Shown here one piece after another: positions 7,705-16,841 of a stretch of DNA of 64,000 bases (position 1 is the first letter of the stretch; each line of letters starts with the position of its first letter). The DNA lies in assembly GCF_014197615.1 (NCBI RefSeq), contig NZ_JACIFY010000001.1:1-64000 (forward strand), given 5' to 3'. The notes below the pieces were generated by a model. The model was not told the DNA's origin and searched no databases. It saw nothing but the letters and a program-made list of their open reading frames with translations. Source of the stretch: Rhizobium esperanzae. GTDB taxonomy: Bacteria; Pseudomonadota; Alphaproteobacteria; Rhizobiales; Rhizobiaceae. Both the position numbers and the translations under genes were made by a program.

Positions 7705-9240
7705 TCAATGAAAGTAACCGGGGCCGCGCAAGTTGGCGTGCTCCATAACGGCGGCAGGTTCGGTGGAAGGCTTTTTGCCTTTGTAGGTGGCGATGAGCGA
7801 GGCGATGGTCTTGCTGTTCAAACCGCCGATCTCGACAGCGCGTGCTGAAACGGCCTCGGCGCGGTCATGACCGATATCGCGATAGAGGCGCAGAATCCCC
7901 AGGCACGTTCTAAAGCCCTGTTCCGGATGCGGACGGCTGGCGAGAATGGCGATGATAAGCCCTTCGGTCTGCGGCCCGATGGATGCACCCCATCTCCGGA
8001 AGCGTTCAGGCGTCCATTCAGCATATCGGCGGTGCGAACTCGGCATATGCGCCGGGTCTGTTCCGTAACGCGGGCCACCGTAGCGGCGCTGATGCACCGC
8101 AACGCGTTTGCCTCGATGGAAGATCTCGATCATTCGTGCGGTGGCCCGGATATCGACTTGGTTCCGGATGAGGCTGTGCGGGACGGAATAGAAAAAGTTC
8201 TGGAATTCGACGTGATAATCCGTCGACACCCGTGCCAAGCGCCATTCTGCGAACTCGTAGTGCTCGGTGGGCAGACCAGCGAGTGCTGCCCGTTCGACCG
8301 CCTCAAAGAGGTTCCGACGACTGACGCCCAACCGGCGCATGACGTGATTGTTGATGCGCTCCAGCATCTGGGCGATCGCGGTGTTGGCCTCCGCAAGCGA
8401 GAAGAATGTCTGTTTGCGAAGACGGCCGAGAATGCAGCTCTGGGCGAACTTTACGCCATTCTCGACCTTGGCCTTGTCCTTCGGGCGTCGCGGACGGGCT
8501 GGCAGGACGCCAACACCATAATGAGCAGCCATGACCCCGTAGCTACGGTTGATCTCCGGATCGTAGAAGCTGGCGCGGTTGACGCCAGACTTTAGATTGT
8601 CCGGGACGATCAGCCGGGGCACACCGTCGAAGAAGGTGAACATGCGGACGTGCGACCCAATCCAGTCCTGCAGGGTCTGGGTCCATGTGGCTTCCGCGTA
8701 GGTGTAGCTCGACGCGCCGAGCACGCCGAGGAACAGTTCCGCCTCGCGGATCTCACCGGTCTTGCGATCGACGATCGGCACCTTCTTGCCGGAATAATCC
8801 ACGAAGACTTTGTCGCCGGCAACGTGTTCTTGGCGCATCGTCGGTGACAGGCGCTTCTCAAAGCCACGGAACAGCTCGCAAAAACGGCTATATCCATACC
8901 CATCCGGATGGGCGCTGCGGTATTCCTCCCAAAGAATCAGCAGCGTCACGCCTGGCTTCTTCAGCTCGATCGAAAGCGGTCCCCAGTCGGGCTCTTGGCG
9001 CAGTCGCTGGCCCTGCTTGACGCCGGGGTGGACGAAGAGCTTGGCCTCGAGAACATCGTCTGTCAGGTCGCTGGCGAGGGGCCAACTTAGCCCTGCCATC
9101 GCAGCCCGCTTCAAGTTGTCCTGCACGGTGCTGCGAGCAATGCCAAGCATTACAGCGATCTCGCGGCTACTCGTTCCGCTACCCGCAAGCCGCAGCATTT
9201 GTCGTATGTGTCGCATGGTCAGCTTTCTCTTTGCAGGCAT
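7705..9240 (-). CDS. istA: IS21-family transposase IstA
   Basis: A 511-residue transposase with an N-terminal helix-turn-helix (MRHIRQMLRLAGSGTSSREIAVMLGIARSTVQ). The DDE core includes DKVFVDYSGKKVPIVD and DGVPRLIVPDNLKSGV; the final acidic residue lies after KDKAKVENGV. A C-terminal beta-barrel region follows. Length and motifs are complete, so the element may be active. The ATG at 9240 follows GGGGAA; an in-frame start at 9273 is less likely. It is translationally coupled to istB. Confidence 0.95.
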   Translation of the reverse strand: MPAKRKLTMRHIRQMLRLAGSGTSSREIAVMLGIARSTVQDNLKRAAMAGLSWPLASDLTDDVLEAKLFVHPGVKQGQRLRQEPDWGPLSIELKKPGVTLLILWEEYRSAHPDGYGYSRFCELFRGFEKRLSPTMRQEHVAGDKVFVDYSGKKVPIVDRKTGEIREAELFLGVLGASSYTYAEATWTQTLQDWIGSHVRMFTFFDGVPRLIVPDNLKSGVNRASFYDPEINRSYGVMAAHYGVGVLPARPRRPKDKAKVENGVKFAQSCILGRLRKQTFFSLAEANTAIAQMLERINNHVMRRLGVSRRNLFEAVERAALAGLPTEHYEFAEWRLARVSTDYHVEFQNFFYSVPHSLIRNQVDIRATARMIEIFHRGKRVAVHQRRYGGPRYGTDPAHMPSSHRRYAEWTPERFRRWGASIGPQTEGLIIAILASRPHPEQGFRTCLGILRLYRDIGHDRAEAVSARAVEIGGLNSKTIASLIATYKGKKPSTEPAAVMEHANLRGPGYFH

Positions 9241-9409
9241 TAAATTCCCCTCGTGGATATCGAGGGGACACATGCCAAGGTTGCTGACCCAGGGGAACTT
9301 GAGTGCCGGAAACTGGCCGGTTATTGATTGGAATGGTGGCCGGCTTCAAATCGGAACGGTGGCCGGTTAATGATCGGAATGGCGGCCGGCTTCAGAGCGG
9401 AATCCGCAG

Positions 9410-9834
9410 TGGCGCGTACCGCGCTTGACGGACACACGGCCCAGATTGCCCAACTGACGCTGGCCCGATTTATGGAGGGTGGACACTTCGGGGCACATGT
9501 CCGTGCTATGCGGGCGATCTACGCTCAGCGTCTTGATGCGTTGGCAAGCCTGGTCGAGGAGCACTTGTCATCGTTCGTCGAAGCCAGTGTGCCGATCGGT
9601 GGCTTGCAAATGCCGTGTGCCTTGACCTGCGGCCTCTCCGAACGCGTCGCAATCGACGCGGCTCGCCGGGCCGGTATCGAACTGCTAGGCCTGTCCGCGC
9701 TCTATTCGACCGGGGAGGCCAAGCCCGGATTTCTTATGGGCTTTGCTGCCTATACTCCAAGCGAGATTGAGGTTGCCGTCAGAAAACTGGCCAGGACGCT
9801 GCGATCCGCCGTTCGAGAGACAGGTCGCAGTTGA
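9410..9834 (+). pseudogene. MocR-type regulator, C-terminal aminotransferase-like part
   Basis: After the IS21 right end, the reading frame gives LARFMEGGHFGAHVRAMRAIYAQR, then IELLGLSALYSTGEAKPGFLMGFAAY and the C-terminal EIEVAVRKLARTLR. These match the last 140 or so residues of MocR proteins (helix after the PLP domain, then the small domain). The frame continues into IS sequence upstream, so no proper start exists. It is the other half of the interrupted gene at 6377-6786. Confidence 0.82.
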
Positions 9835-9870
9835 GAGCAAGATTCTGGATGGAGAGGGTCCTCGGTGCGG

Positions 9871-9980
9871 CCCTAAAGCGCGTCGCAATCTTTCAGATTC
9901 GCTTCTCGTGCTTTAGGTCTTTGTTTTTACGCATGTTGTTATCGCAAAACCGCTGCACACTTTTGCGCGACATGCTCTAG
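9871..9980. repeat. two-hairpin intergenic repeat element, rhizobial type
   Basis: The stretch contains CTAAAGC...GCTTTAG inverted ends (9873-9916) and a second stem TCGCAAAA/TTTTGCG (about 9943-9966). The wording (ctttaggtctttgtttttacgcatg, dcgacatgctcta-like end) resembles a short palindromic element I recall as widely dispersed between genes in Rhizobium genomes. Only this copy is seen in the window. It resembles RIME-type elements in design, but I cannot confirm the family. Confidence 0.45.
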
Positions 9981-10121
9981 GCTTGCCCGCTAAGGAGCCT
10001 TGGCCACTCTTTTCTCTGTATTGGACTTACGTCGTAGGTGCGACGCAACGGCTGAAGGAACCCCTCAGCCGACGCCTTCTGCAATCCCGCATTCACGCCA
10101 AAGCTACTGTACGCTGCAAAT

Positions 10122-11252
10122 CTACGATGTTGCCTCATCAATCACACGCCCCATGGCATATGACGGCTGGTAACCTGGCAACACATTGCCAGTGGGTCTG
10201 ATGGAACGCATCAACGCGTCTCGGGACTTGCCTACGATTGCACCTGCTTTTCGCAAGCCAAAAACGTAAGGACCCACGTCAGCAGGCAGTGAATTGAGCG
10301 ACAATCCCAACTCCTTATCGGAAAGATGGGCGACAGATGCTGCCAGTTCAGCGACTTTGCTTTCCATCGCCGCGTATTCCTTCGTCAGGAGGAGTACGAT
10401 GTTGTCAAAATCGCTCCAAAACTCTTCCGGCAAATCACGACGAATCACGGCCATGTCGTCCCCAGCGGCCATTGCTTCCCACATTGCCAATGGCGTGCAG
10501 CGTGAGATCAACGCATGGATACGACGATACTCGGAGCCTTTGAGTTTGAGGCGCAAGCCATTTGTGAATCTAACGACAAATCCCTCGTTGTCGCGTGGGA
10601 GCGTTGCAGTATGGAGCATCATCTCCGCCATATTCCCGAACTCATGGCGTTCGGCCGCACGCCATCCCAACGCTTGGCTGGTCGTTCGAACCTCGTCGTA
10701 GGTTACTTCAAGACCTGAAGCGTCGTAGGCCGCCAACAGCACCATGGCAGGCTCCGCATATCGCACGACAATTCTGTTTTCCGGATATACCGCCTCGAAC
10801 AGATATGTCGTATCCGGCGACAGACCGGAGAGATCGTGGGCATCCAAGCGTGCTTGAGCCCAAAGGGCCTGTTCGGAGTCGAACGCGCCTTTGGTGGCTG
10901 CGTGCCAACGGCCAGCATCATTGAACACGATTATCAGACTACCATCGAGCTTTTCGAACGTCTCAAACGGCAGTTCGGGTACTTCGCCATGCCGCTCGCC
11001 GACATTGAAAAACTTCGGAAACGGCGTGGCAACGACCCGACCAGCGCCCTCGTTTACAATGAGACCGCGAGCGATCAGCGAAAACTGATCCCAACCATCT
11101 TCATATACGCACCGGGGCGTATAGATGTAGAGCTGCAAAGTATCGGTTGCGTTCGGACGGCGATGGACATGGCCAAGCCCTTGGGCTCGCTTCAAGCCAG
11201 CGATAAGGTCGGGAAACGGGATTTGGCGTGCAGGGTGTATCGGGTCGTTCAT
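10122..11252 (-). CDS. T4 Rnl1-like RNA ligase
   Basis: A 376-residue ATP-dependent RNA ligase. It aligns by eye over its length with phage T4 RNA ligase 1: ARGLIVNEGAGRVVATPFPKFFN (61-83) before the active site, motif I E-K101-L-D-G with the adenylated Lys, motif III LFEAVYPENRIVV (151-163), motif IV EGFVV (223-227) and motif V LKLKG (235-239). The helical C-terminal domain is also present. Such enzymes seal RNA 5'-phosphate and 3'-OH ends, for example at broken tRNA anticodon loops. No polynucleotide kinase/phosphatase or anticodon nuclease gene is adjacent. It lies in the accessory block, which suggests horizontal acquisition. Confidence 0.9.
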   Translation of the reverse strand: MNDPIHPARQIPFPDLIAGLKRAQGLGHVHRRPNATDTLQLYIYTPRCVYEDGWDQFSLIARGLIVNEGAGRVVATPFPKFFNVGERHGEVPELPFETFEKLDGSLIIVFNDAGRWHAATKGAFDSEQALWAQARLDAHDLSGLSPDTTYLFEAVYPENRIVVRYAEPAMVLLAAYDASGLEVTYDEVRTTSQALGWRAAERHEFGNMAEMMLHTATLPRDNEGFVVRFTNGLRLKLKGSEYRRIHALISRCTPLAMWEAMAAGDDMAVIRRDLPEEFWSDFDNIVLLLTKEYAAMESKVAELAASVAHLSDKELGLSLNSLPADVGPYVFGLRKAGAIVGKSRDALMRSIRPTGNVLPGYQPSYAMGRVIDEATS

Positions 11253-11558
11253 CTTTTAACAGCACCCTCTTCTATCGCCTTCAGAATTAATTTTGGCTGA
11301 ATTTATCAATTGTTCAGCCGTTCCACGCCGTCAAACGCGATTTACTAATAGATTTGATTGTCCGCTCTGATGGATGCAACGCCTATTGGGTTCGGACCCA
11401 GCACAGCCTTTGCCAATGATTTCGCTACTGGCGTTCGCGATCCCCGCGTCGAAGCGTGAAACCGATTCGAGATAACGGTTCGATCAATCATGCTCAGAGA
11501 ATTTATTCTCGCGGCATTATCTGGGCTGCCACAAGGTGTGATTGGGGCACCGCTTACC
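11253..11558. other. intergenic region upstream of the RNA ligase gene
   Basis: About 300 bp, more AT-rich than its surroundings. It has a 7-bp inverted repeat GGCTGAA/TTCAGCC at 11295-11319, about 45 bp upstream of the ligase start, which is a possible operator or hairpin. I see no gene or known RNA. Confidence 0.4.
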
Positions 11559-12401
11559 TTACGTCCGTACCTTCAGCGTTTGATCCGTCATCAGTGCCGC
11601 GATATCGGCGCCCGAAAGAGCCTCGGCGGCATAGGTGAAGGTGCCGGATTCCTTCACCTCGCGCGCGGCGCGCATCAGCGCGCCCAGGGCAGCACGCGCC
11701 ATGGAGCCGCCGACACTGACGCGCCGCACACCCGCATCCTCCAGTTCCCGAATGGAATAGACCGGTCCGCTCAATCCCATTACCACATTGACCGGCTTCG
11801 AGACCGAGGCGCATACGCTCCGGATCGCGTTGAGGTCGGGAAGGCCGGGCGCGTAAAGAACGTCCGCACCGGCCTCTTCAAAAGCCTGAAGGCGCCTGAT
11901 CGTGTCGTCGAGATCGTCGCGCCCGCAGAGATGGTTCTCGGCTCTTGCCGTCAGCATGAAGGGAAGGCTGCGCGCCGCCTCGGCTGCGGCGCGAACTCGC
12001 TCGACAGCGAGCGAAAACTCGCAGATCGGCGCAGCGGGATCCCCTGTTGCATCCTCGATCGAACCGCCGACGAGGCCGATAGCGGATGCAAGCCGGATCG
12101 TTTCGGCGCAGATGTCAGGTGATGCGCCAAAGCCGTCGCCCAGATCAGCCGATACCGGAACATCGGTTGCCGCGACGATCTCGGCGGCGTTGCCCAGCAT
12201 CTCGTCCCGGCCGAGAGCCGCAAGCGAGTCCCGCTTTCCTTTGGAGAAAGCGTAGCCAGCGCTTGTGGTCGCGAGCGCCTCGAAACCGAGACTCGTCAGC
12301 AGTCTGGCCGACCCTGCGTCCCAGGGATTGGGGATGACGAAAGCTGTCTTACGCTGGTGGAGCGCCTTGAACTGCTCGAACTTGCTTTGTTGATCTGGCA
12401 C
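11559..12401 (-). CDS. isocitrate lyase / PEP mutase family enzyme
   Basis: A 280-residue TIM-barrel enzyme of the PEP mutase/isocitrate lyase superfamily, which makes or breaks C-C or P-C bonds of oxaloacetate-like substrates using Mg. Seen are FVIPNPWDAGSARL near 20-33, the metal-binding SADLGDGFG near 85, GGSIEDATGD near 111 and LTARAENHL near 150. The family Cys loop (KKCGH in true lyases) is not present, so it belongs to the broad PEP-mutase-like group of uncertain reaction. It is a single gene in the accessory block with no obvious partner. Confidence 0.88.
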   Translation of the reverse strand: MPDQQSKFEQFKALHQRKTAFVIPNPWDAGSARLLTSLGFEALATTSAGYAFSKGKRDSLAALGRDEMLGNAAEIVAATDVPVSADLGDGFGASPDICAETIRLASAIGLVGGSIEDATGDPAAPICEFSLAVERVRAAAEAARSLPFMLTARAENHLCGRDDLDDTIRRLQAFEEAGADVLYAPGLPDLNAIRSVCASVSKPVNVVMGLSGPVYSIRELEDAGVRRVSVGGSMARAALGALMRAAREVKESGTFTYAAEALSGADIAALMTDQTLKVRT

Positions 12402-12494
12402 CGGTCTTTCCTCGAGTTCATGCGCAAACGCGTATTGAAGCGCGGCTCTGCCTTCAGAGGGATCGGCTAGACCAATCGGAGATCGTGCCGACGC

Positions 12495-13157
12495 TCAAAG
12501 ATTGAAAACCAGCTTGCTCAACTGGCTTCCAGTTGCATCGAAATTGTCGGTTCTCAACCAGCGCTCATAGCCGGCGCGCAATTGCGGCCATTCGCTGTCG
12601 AGGATCGAGAACCACGCCGTGTCGCGATTGAGGCCCTTGACCACCATATGCTGCCGGAAGAGGCCTTCGAACCGAAACCCGAACCGTTCGGCCGCCTTCT
12701 TCGAAGGCAGATTGAGGTCGTGGCATTTCCATTCGAACCGCCGGTAACCCAGGCCGAAGGCGTAGTCGGCAAACAGGAACAGCGCTTCTGTCGCCACACG
12801 TGACCGGGCAATCGCCGGTCCCCACATGATGCTGCCGATCTCAATGACACCATGCGTCCTGTCGATACGCATGAGCGCCTGCCGCCCCTCGGCCCGGCCG
12901 GTCTTCTGGTCGATGACTGCGAAGAACAGCGGATCGGTGCTCGCCGATGCCTTCTGTGCCCATTGTTCAAGTTCAGCCAAATCGGATGGGGCCGTTTCGA
13001 AAAGATATCGAAACCGGTCGTCGGCGCCTGGCGCCGATGCCGCCTCGTAAAGCGCGGCCGAGTGCTGGTAGGGGTCGAGCGGTTCCAGCCGCACATACGA
13101 CCCATTCAATGTTTTGCGCTCCGGCGCTGGAGCACCCTTCCAATTGTTAAGATTCAC
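12495..13157 (-). CDS. GNAT family N-acetyltransferase, RimJ/RimL type
   Basis: About 220 residues. The N-terminal part LNGSYVRLEPLDPYQHSAAL, then VIEIGSIMWGPAIARSRVATEALFLF and the C-terminal FEWKCHDLNLPSKKAAERFGFRFEG, mark the RimJ/RimL branch of GNAT acetyltransferases. Closely similar proteins in bacteria begin near NLNNWKG. Starts at GTG 13157, TTG 13160 or GTG 13163 all lie 3-9 bp after a GGGAG site at 13167-13171. The longer open frame up to 13469 overlaps the neighbouring DUF2167 gene and is not real coding. The substrate is unknown. Confidence 0.85.
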   Translation of the reverse strand: MNLNNWKGAPAPERKTLNGSYVRLEPLDPYQHSAALYEAASAPGADDRFRYLFETAPSDLAELEQWAQKASASTDPLFFAVIDQKTGRAEGRQALMRIDRTHGVIEIGSIMWGPAIARSRVATEALFLFADYAFGLGYRRFEWKCHDLNLPSKKAAERFGFRFEGLFRQHMVVKGLNRDTAWFSILDSEWPQLRAGYERWLRTDNFDATGSQLSKLVFNL

Positions 13158-13310
13158 CAACACATTCTCCCGAACAAGCAGACCATTGCGATCATCGTGT
13201 AAAATCGAGTCTTTCAATGCCATAACTTTGGCGTGGCTGACCCGTCCATTTTTCACCATCTGACCAGACCAATTTCGGCACGTGCATGCGCTACCATCGC
13301 GACGCGCTAT

Positions 13311-13331
13311 GGAGCGGTTCGGAACCGCTCT
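13311..13331. repeat. perfect hairpin downstream of the DUF2167 gene
   Basis: GAGCGGTTC, one base, GAACCGCTC: a 9-bp perfect stem just past the DUF2167 stop. No T run follows on either strand, so it is not a classic terminator, but it may protect the 3' end of the transcript. Confidence 0.4.
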
Positions 13332-13359
13332 TGGCGGTCCATCTTGAAGCGGGCAAGCC

Positions 13360-14289
13360 TTATGCTGTGGGCGTCTTGTTCCTCGTGAAAAGACCCTTGG
13401 CAAAGCGAAGCGCGCCGCCAGCCACGACCACGATGAGGATGCCGGCTTTTTTGAGGAAGACGGCGGCAAGCGCCAGCAGCCCCACCTTTGCGGCGATCTT
13501 GGCGCCTGCGCCGGCGGCGATCATTCCCGCCATTCCGTAGGCAGCGATCTTGTCGCCTTCGACGTAATCGGTATAGGCCATTCCCGTGTCGAACTGCACG
13601 AGCGTCGTGACGGTCGGAATGACCGCCTCGATCTCCTTCAACTGGTTCAGACCGGCAACGAAGTCGAACTCGAATACGCCCTGGCGGCCGAGCGTGCGCA
13701 CGGAATAGTTCAGGGTGTGCGGCGCTTGCATGTCATCGCCGAACAACAGATCGCGCGCCCAGTGCATCGCATGCGCGGATTTGTCGTAATGCGGCGTCGA
13801 GGCCCAGCCGATAAGCACGATCTTTTGAAAACCCTGCTTCTCGCGCTCGACGTTGTTTTCCCGGATGGAATCTTTGATGTTCTGCAGCAGTTCGTCGTAA
13901 TTGGTCGTCGCGGCATCGGCGTCGGAGACATAACCGTCGGCGCTGTATTGCACGACGGAACCCCAGGCCTCGATATCGGTCGGCGCGTATTTCGCCGGGA
14001 AGATCATCCCCATCGTTCCCTCCGCCGCCTGCGGGGGATTTCCCCAGATGTCGACGAGCACCGTCTTCGTGTCGGTGGGATTGAGATAATAGAAGCCTTG
14101 CGGCACGTTCAGCGTCGCCTTCGCCGCAGGCAACTTGATCGCTCCCTGTTGAAAATCGAGCTTTTCCAGCAACGGCTTTTCCGCGTCGGAAAAGTCGCTC
14201 CTGTCCGGGAACATCTCCTGGTAAGGGCGGGCGCCGGCCTCGCCTGTGAACAAGGCGAAAAGGATCGCGGCTGCAAAATATCGTTTCAA
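13360..14289 (-). CDS. DUF2167 membrane protein
   Basis: A 309-residue protein with a signal peptide (KRYFAAAILFALFTGEAGA), a periplasmic domain with the DUF2167 wording GAIKLPAAKATLNVPQGFYYLNPTDTKTVL and WGNPP, and LIGWASTPHYDKSAHAMHWARDL. At the C-terminus is a hydrophobic region (GMAGMIAAGAGAKIAAKVGLLALAAVFLKKAGILIVVV) followed by a basic tail. The topology is an exported domain anchored by C-terminal helices. The function is unknown. It is separated from aat by about 75 bp and on the same strand. Confidence 0.88.
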   Translation of the reverse strand: MKRYFAAAILFALFTGEAGARPYQEMFPDRSDFSDAEKPLLEKLDFQQGAIKLPAAKATLNVPQGFYYLNPTDTKTVLVDIWGNPPQAAEGTMGMIFPAKYAPTDIEAWGSVVQYSADGYVSDADAATTNYDELLQNIKDSIRENNVEREKQGFQKIVLIGWASTPHYDKSAHAMHWARDLLFGDDMQAPHTLNYSVRTLGRQGVFEFDFVAGLNQLKEIEAVIPTVTTLVQFDTGMAYTDYVEGDKIAAYGMAGMIAAGAGAKIAAKVGLLALAAVFLKKAGILIVVVAGGALRFAKGLFTRNKTPTA

Positions 14290-14365
14290 AATTCTATCCC
14301 CCGTTGCATGCGCCGAACCTATTCAAATCGGCTCGAAAATCAACGCTAGGATGAAAGGATCGTAC

Positions 14366-14980
14366 TTAAAACTTGAGGTGTGGCGATTCCATCGCGGCTG
14401 CAAGAATCAGGGCATAATCGGCCTTCGGAACGTCGATCGCTCCGAACGTCTTCAGGTGCTCGGTGGTGAACTGGGTGTCGAGCAGGGTGAAGCCCTTTTC
14501 CCTGAGTCGCTCGACCAGATGCACGAGGCAGATTTTCGAGGCATCCGTCCGGCGCGAAAACATGCTTTCGCCGAAGAAGGCCGATCCGAGCGAGACGCCG
14601 TAGAGGCCGCCGACCAGTTCGTCGCCGTCCCAGGCCTCGACGGTGTGGGCATGCCCCATGTCGAAGAGTGTCGCGTAAAGCGACCGGATCGTCCTGTTGA
14701 TCCATGTGCTCGGGCGACCGGATGTCTCCTCCGCACAAGCGGCGATCACCTCGTCGAAGGCGTGATCGAAACGGATCTCGAAGGGTTTCCTGCGCACCGT
14801 CTTGGCAAGGCTCTTCGACACGTGGAAATGGTCGAGCGGCAGCAGGCCGCGCAGTTCCGGTTCGACCCAGAAAATCTCCGGGTCGTCGGCGGATTCGGCC
14901 ATGGGGAAGAGGCCGATGGAATAGGCGCGCAGGAGAATGTCAGGGGTGATGCCTGGTGACTTCCTGCGCGATCCTGCCAT
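14366..14980 (-). CDS. aat: leucyl/phenylalanyl-tRNA-protein transferase
   Basis: A 204-residue transferase that adds Leu or Phe from tRNA to proteins with N-terminal Arg or Lys, making them N-end-rule substrates for ClpS-ClpAP. Seen are [61 protein letters not shown] and [11 protein letters not shown], all family hallmarks. The ATG at 14980 follows AGGACAGG and lies just past the accC stop. clpS and clpA are also in this window at 52.3-55.2 kb, so the whole pathway is represented. Confidence 0.96.
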   Translation of the reverse strand: MAGSRRKSPGITPDILLRAYSIGLFPMAESADDPEIFWVEPELRGLLPLDHFHVSKSLAKTVRRKPFEIRFDHAFDEVIAACAEETSGRPSTWINRTIRSLYATLFDMGHAHTVEAWDGDELVGGLYGVSLGSAFFGESMFSRRTDASKICLVHLVERLREKGFTLLDTQFTTEHLKTFGAIDVPKADYALILAAAMESPHLKF

Positions 14981-14987
14981 TCCTGTC

Positions 14988-16337
14988 CTATGCCGCCGGT
15001 GTGTTGGCGAGGTAGTGTTCAAGCCAATGGATATCGTAGTCGCCGTTGGCGATGTCCTGGTTGGAGACGAGATCCTGGAACAGCGGCAGCGTCGTATTGA
15101 TGCCGTCGACGACGAATTCGTCGAGTGCGCGACGCAGACGCATCATGCATTCGACGCGGGTACGGCCGTGAACGATCAGCTTGCCGATCAGGCTGTCGTA
15201 ATAGGGCGGGATCTTGTAGCCCTGATAGGCACCCGAATCGATGCGCACGCCGAGGCCGCCCGGTGCATGGAAATGCGTGATCGTGCCGGGCGAGGGCACG
15301 AAGGTGCGCGGGTGCTCGGCATTGATGCGGCATTCGATGGCGTGGCCGGAAAAATGCACCTCGTCCTGCGTCACCGACAGACCGCCGCCGGAGGCGACGC
15401 GGATCTGTTCGTGCACGAGGTCGATGCCGGTGATCGCTTCGGTGATCGGATGCTCCACCTGCAGGCGGGTGTTCATTTCGATGAAATAGAACTCGCCGTT
15501 CTCGTAGAGGAACTCGATCGTGCCGGCGCCGCGATATTTCAGCTTCTTCATGGCATCGGCGCAGATTTGGCCGATCTTCATGCGCTGCTCGACGTTGAGC
15601 GCCGGCGAATTTGCTTCTTCCCAGACCTTCTGGTGGCGGCGCTGCAGCGAGCAGTCGCGTTCGCCGAGATGGATGGCATTGCCTTCGCCGTCGCCGAACA
15701 CCTGGATTTCGATATGGCGCGGCTTGCCGAGATATTTTTCCATGTAGACGGCATCGTTTCCGAAGGCGGCTGCCGCTTCCGTGCGCGCCGTCGACCAGGC
15801 CTCGATCAGGTCGGCCTCGCTCTTGGCGACCTTCATGCCGCGTCCGCCGCCACCGGCGGTTGCCTTGATCAGCACGGGATAACCGATTTCGGCGGCTGTC
15901 TTCAGCGCATCCTCTTCGGTCTTCACTTCGCCGTCCGAACCAGGAACGACGGGAATGCCGAGTTCCAGCGCCGTCGTCTTGGCGGTGATCTTGTCGCCCA
16001 TGATGCGGATATGGTCCGCCGTCGGCCCGATGAAGGTGATGCCGTGGGCTTCGAGGATATCGGCGAACTTGGCATTCTCAGACAGAAAGCCGTAACCCGG
16101 ATGCACGGCATCGGCGCCGGTGATCTCGCAGGCGGCGACGATCTGGTGGATATTGAGATAGCTCTCGCGCGAAGACGGCGGGCCGATGCAGACACTTTCG
16201 TCGGCAAGGCGCACATGCATGGCATCGGCATCGGCGGTGGAATGCACCACGACGCAGGCAATACCGAGTTCCTTGCAGGCCCGGAGCACGCGAAGGGCGA
16301 TTTCCCCGCGATTGGCGATGAGGATTTTCGAAATCAT
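14988..16337 (-). CDS. accC: acetyl-CoA carboxylase, biotin carboxylase subunit
   Basis: A 449-residue biotin carboxylase. It carries out ATP-dependent carboxylation of biotin on AccB, the first step of fatty acid synthesis. The start [25 protein letters not shown], the ATP-grasp loop [24 protein letters not shown] and [16 protein letters not shown] are diagnostic. The ATG at 16337 gives the usual N-terminus; an upstream frame extension to 16397 overlaps accB. It is in an operon after accB with 10 bp between stop and start, and is followed closely by aat. Confidence 0.98.
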   Translation of the reverse strand: MISKILIANRGEIALRVLRACKELGIACVVVHSTADADAMHVRLADESVCIGPPSSRESYLNIHQIVAACEITGADAVHPGYGFLSENAKFADILEAHGITFIGPTADHIRIMGDKITAKTTALELGIPVVPGSDGEVKTEEDALKTAAEIGYPVLIKATAGGGGRGMKVAKSEADLIEAWSTARTEAAAAFGNDAVYMEKYLGKPRHIEIQVFGDGEGNAIHLGERDCSLQRRHQKVWEEANSPALNVEQRMKIGQICADAMKKLKYRGAGTIEFLYENGEFYFIEMNTRLQVEHPITEAITGIDLVHEQIRVASGGGLSVTQDEVHFSGHAIECRINAEHPRTFVPSPGTITHFHAPGGLGVRIDSGAYQGYKIPPYYDSLIGKLIVHGRTRVECMMRLRRALDEFVVDGINTTLPLFQDLVSNQDIANGDYDIHWLEHYLANTPAA

Positions 16338-16347
16338 GGGCATGGGC

Positions 16348-16821
16348 CTATTCGATGACGACGAGGGCTTGGCCGTATTCGACGGGATGTCCGTCATCGA
16401 CGAGGATTTCGGTCACCTTGCCCGACTTCGGCGAGGGGATCTGGTTCATCGTCTTCATCGCTTCGATGATGATCAGCGTCTGGCCTTCCTTGACGGTCGC
16501 GCCGATTTCGATGAAGGGACGCGCGCCCGGAGCCGGCGCCATATAGACGGTGCCGACCATCGGTGCATTGACGACGTTCGCCGGATTGCGCGAAGGAGCC
16601 GCGGCCGGTGCGGCGCCTGCTGCTGCCGGTGCGGCGGCGGCCGGCGCAGAGTAGGCAGGTGCTGCGATCGGCGCCTGGACATATTGCTGGGTGCCGGCGC
16701 GCGAAACGCGAATGCGCAGGTCGTCCTGCTCGACCTCGATCTCTGTCAGATCCGTCTCGTTGAGAATGTTGGCGAGATCGCGGATCAGTGCCTGATCGAT
16801 ACCCGATTTCTTTTCAGCCAT
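16348..16821 (-). CDS. accB: acetyl-CoA carboxylase biotin carboxyl carrier protein
   Basis: A 157-residue carrier protein. The N-terminal helical part (residues 1-45) is followed by an Ala/Pro linker (about 50-80) and the biotinyl domain with EAMKTMN, where Lys123 is the biotinylation site. The ATG at 16821 is chosen; the frame is open upstream but overlaps aroQ. Gene order aroQ-accB-accC-aat on one strand suggests a shared transcript. Confidence 0.97.
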   Translation of the reverse strand: MAEKKSGIDQALIRDLANILNETDLTEIEVEQDDLRIRVSRAGTQQYVQAPIAAPAYSAPAAAAPAAAGAAPAAAPSRNPANVVNAPMVGTVYMAPAPGARPFIEIGATVKEGQTLIIIEAMKTMNQIPSPKSGKVTEILVDDGHPVEYGQALVVIE

Positions 16822-16841
16822 GGTGTTGCCCTGTCTTATTC

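Larger units (their letters stand above)
6786..9409 (-). mobile_element. IS21-family insertion sequence (istA-istB)
   Basis: A complete-looking IS21-family element of about 2.6 kb carrying istA and istB on the minus strand. The outer ends share CTGCG-N-ATTCCG in inverted orientation (6786-6797 and 9398-9409). Each end has several internal copies of a GCCGGCCACC/ATTCCG-type repeat (about 6803-6880 and 9317-9397), the multiple terminal repeats typical of IS21 transposase binding sites. No matching target duplication is seen (left flank gtgatg, right flank tggcgc). Together with the missing middle of the host gene, this suggests a deletion accompanied or followed the insertion. Confidence 0.88.

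Noticed and set aside
6777..9417. Target site duplication flanking the IS21 element
   Set aside because: The flanking 4-8 bases do not match (gtgatg versus tggcgc), so no duplication is claimed.
14937..16358. A 473-codon frame antisense to accC
   Set aside because: It overlaps the full, convincing accC gene and shows no family motif.
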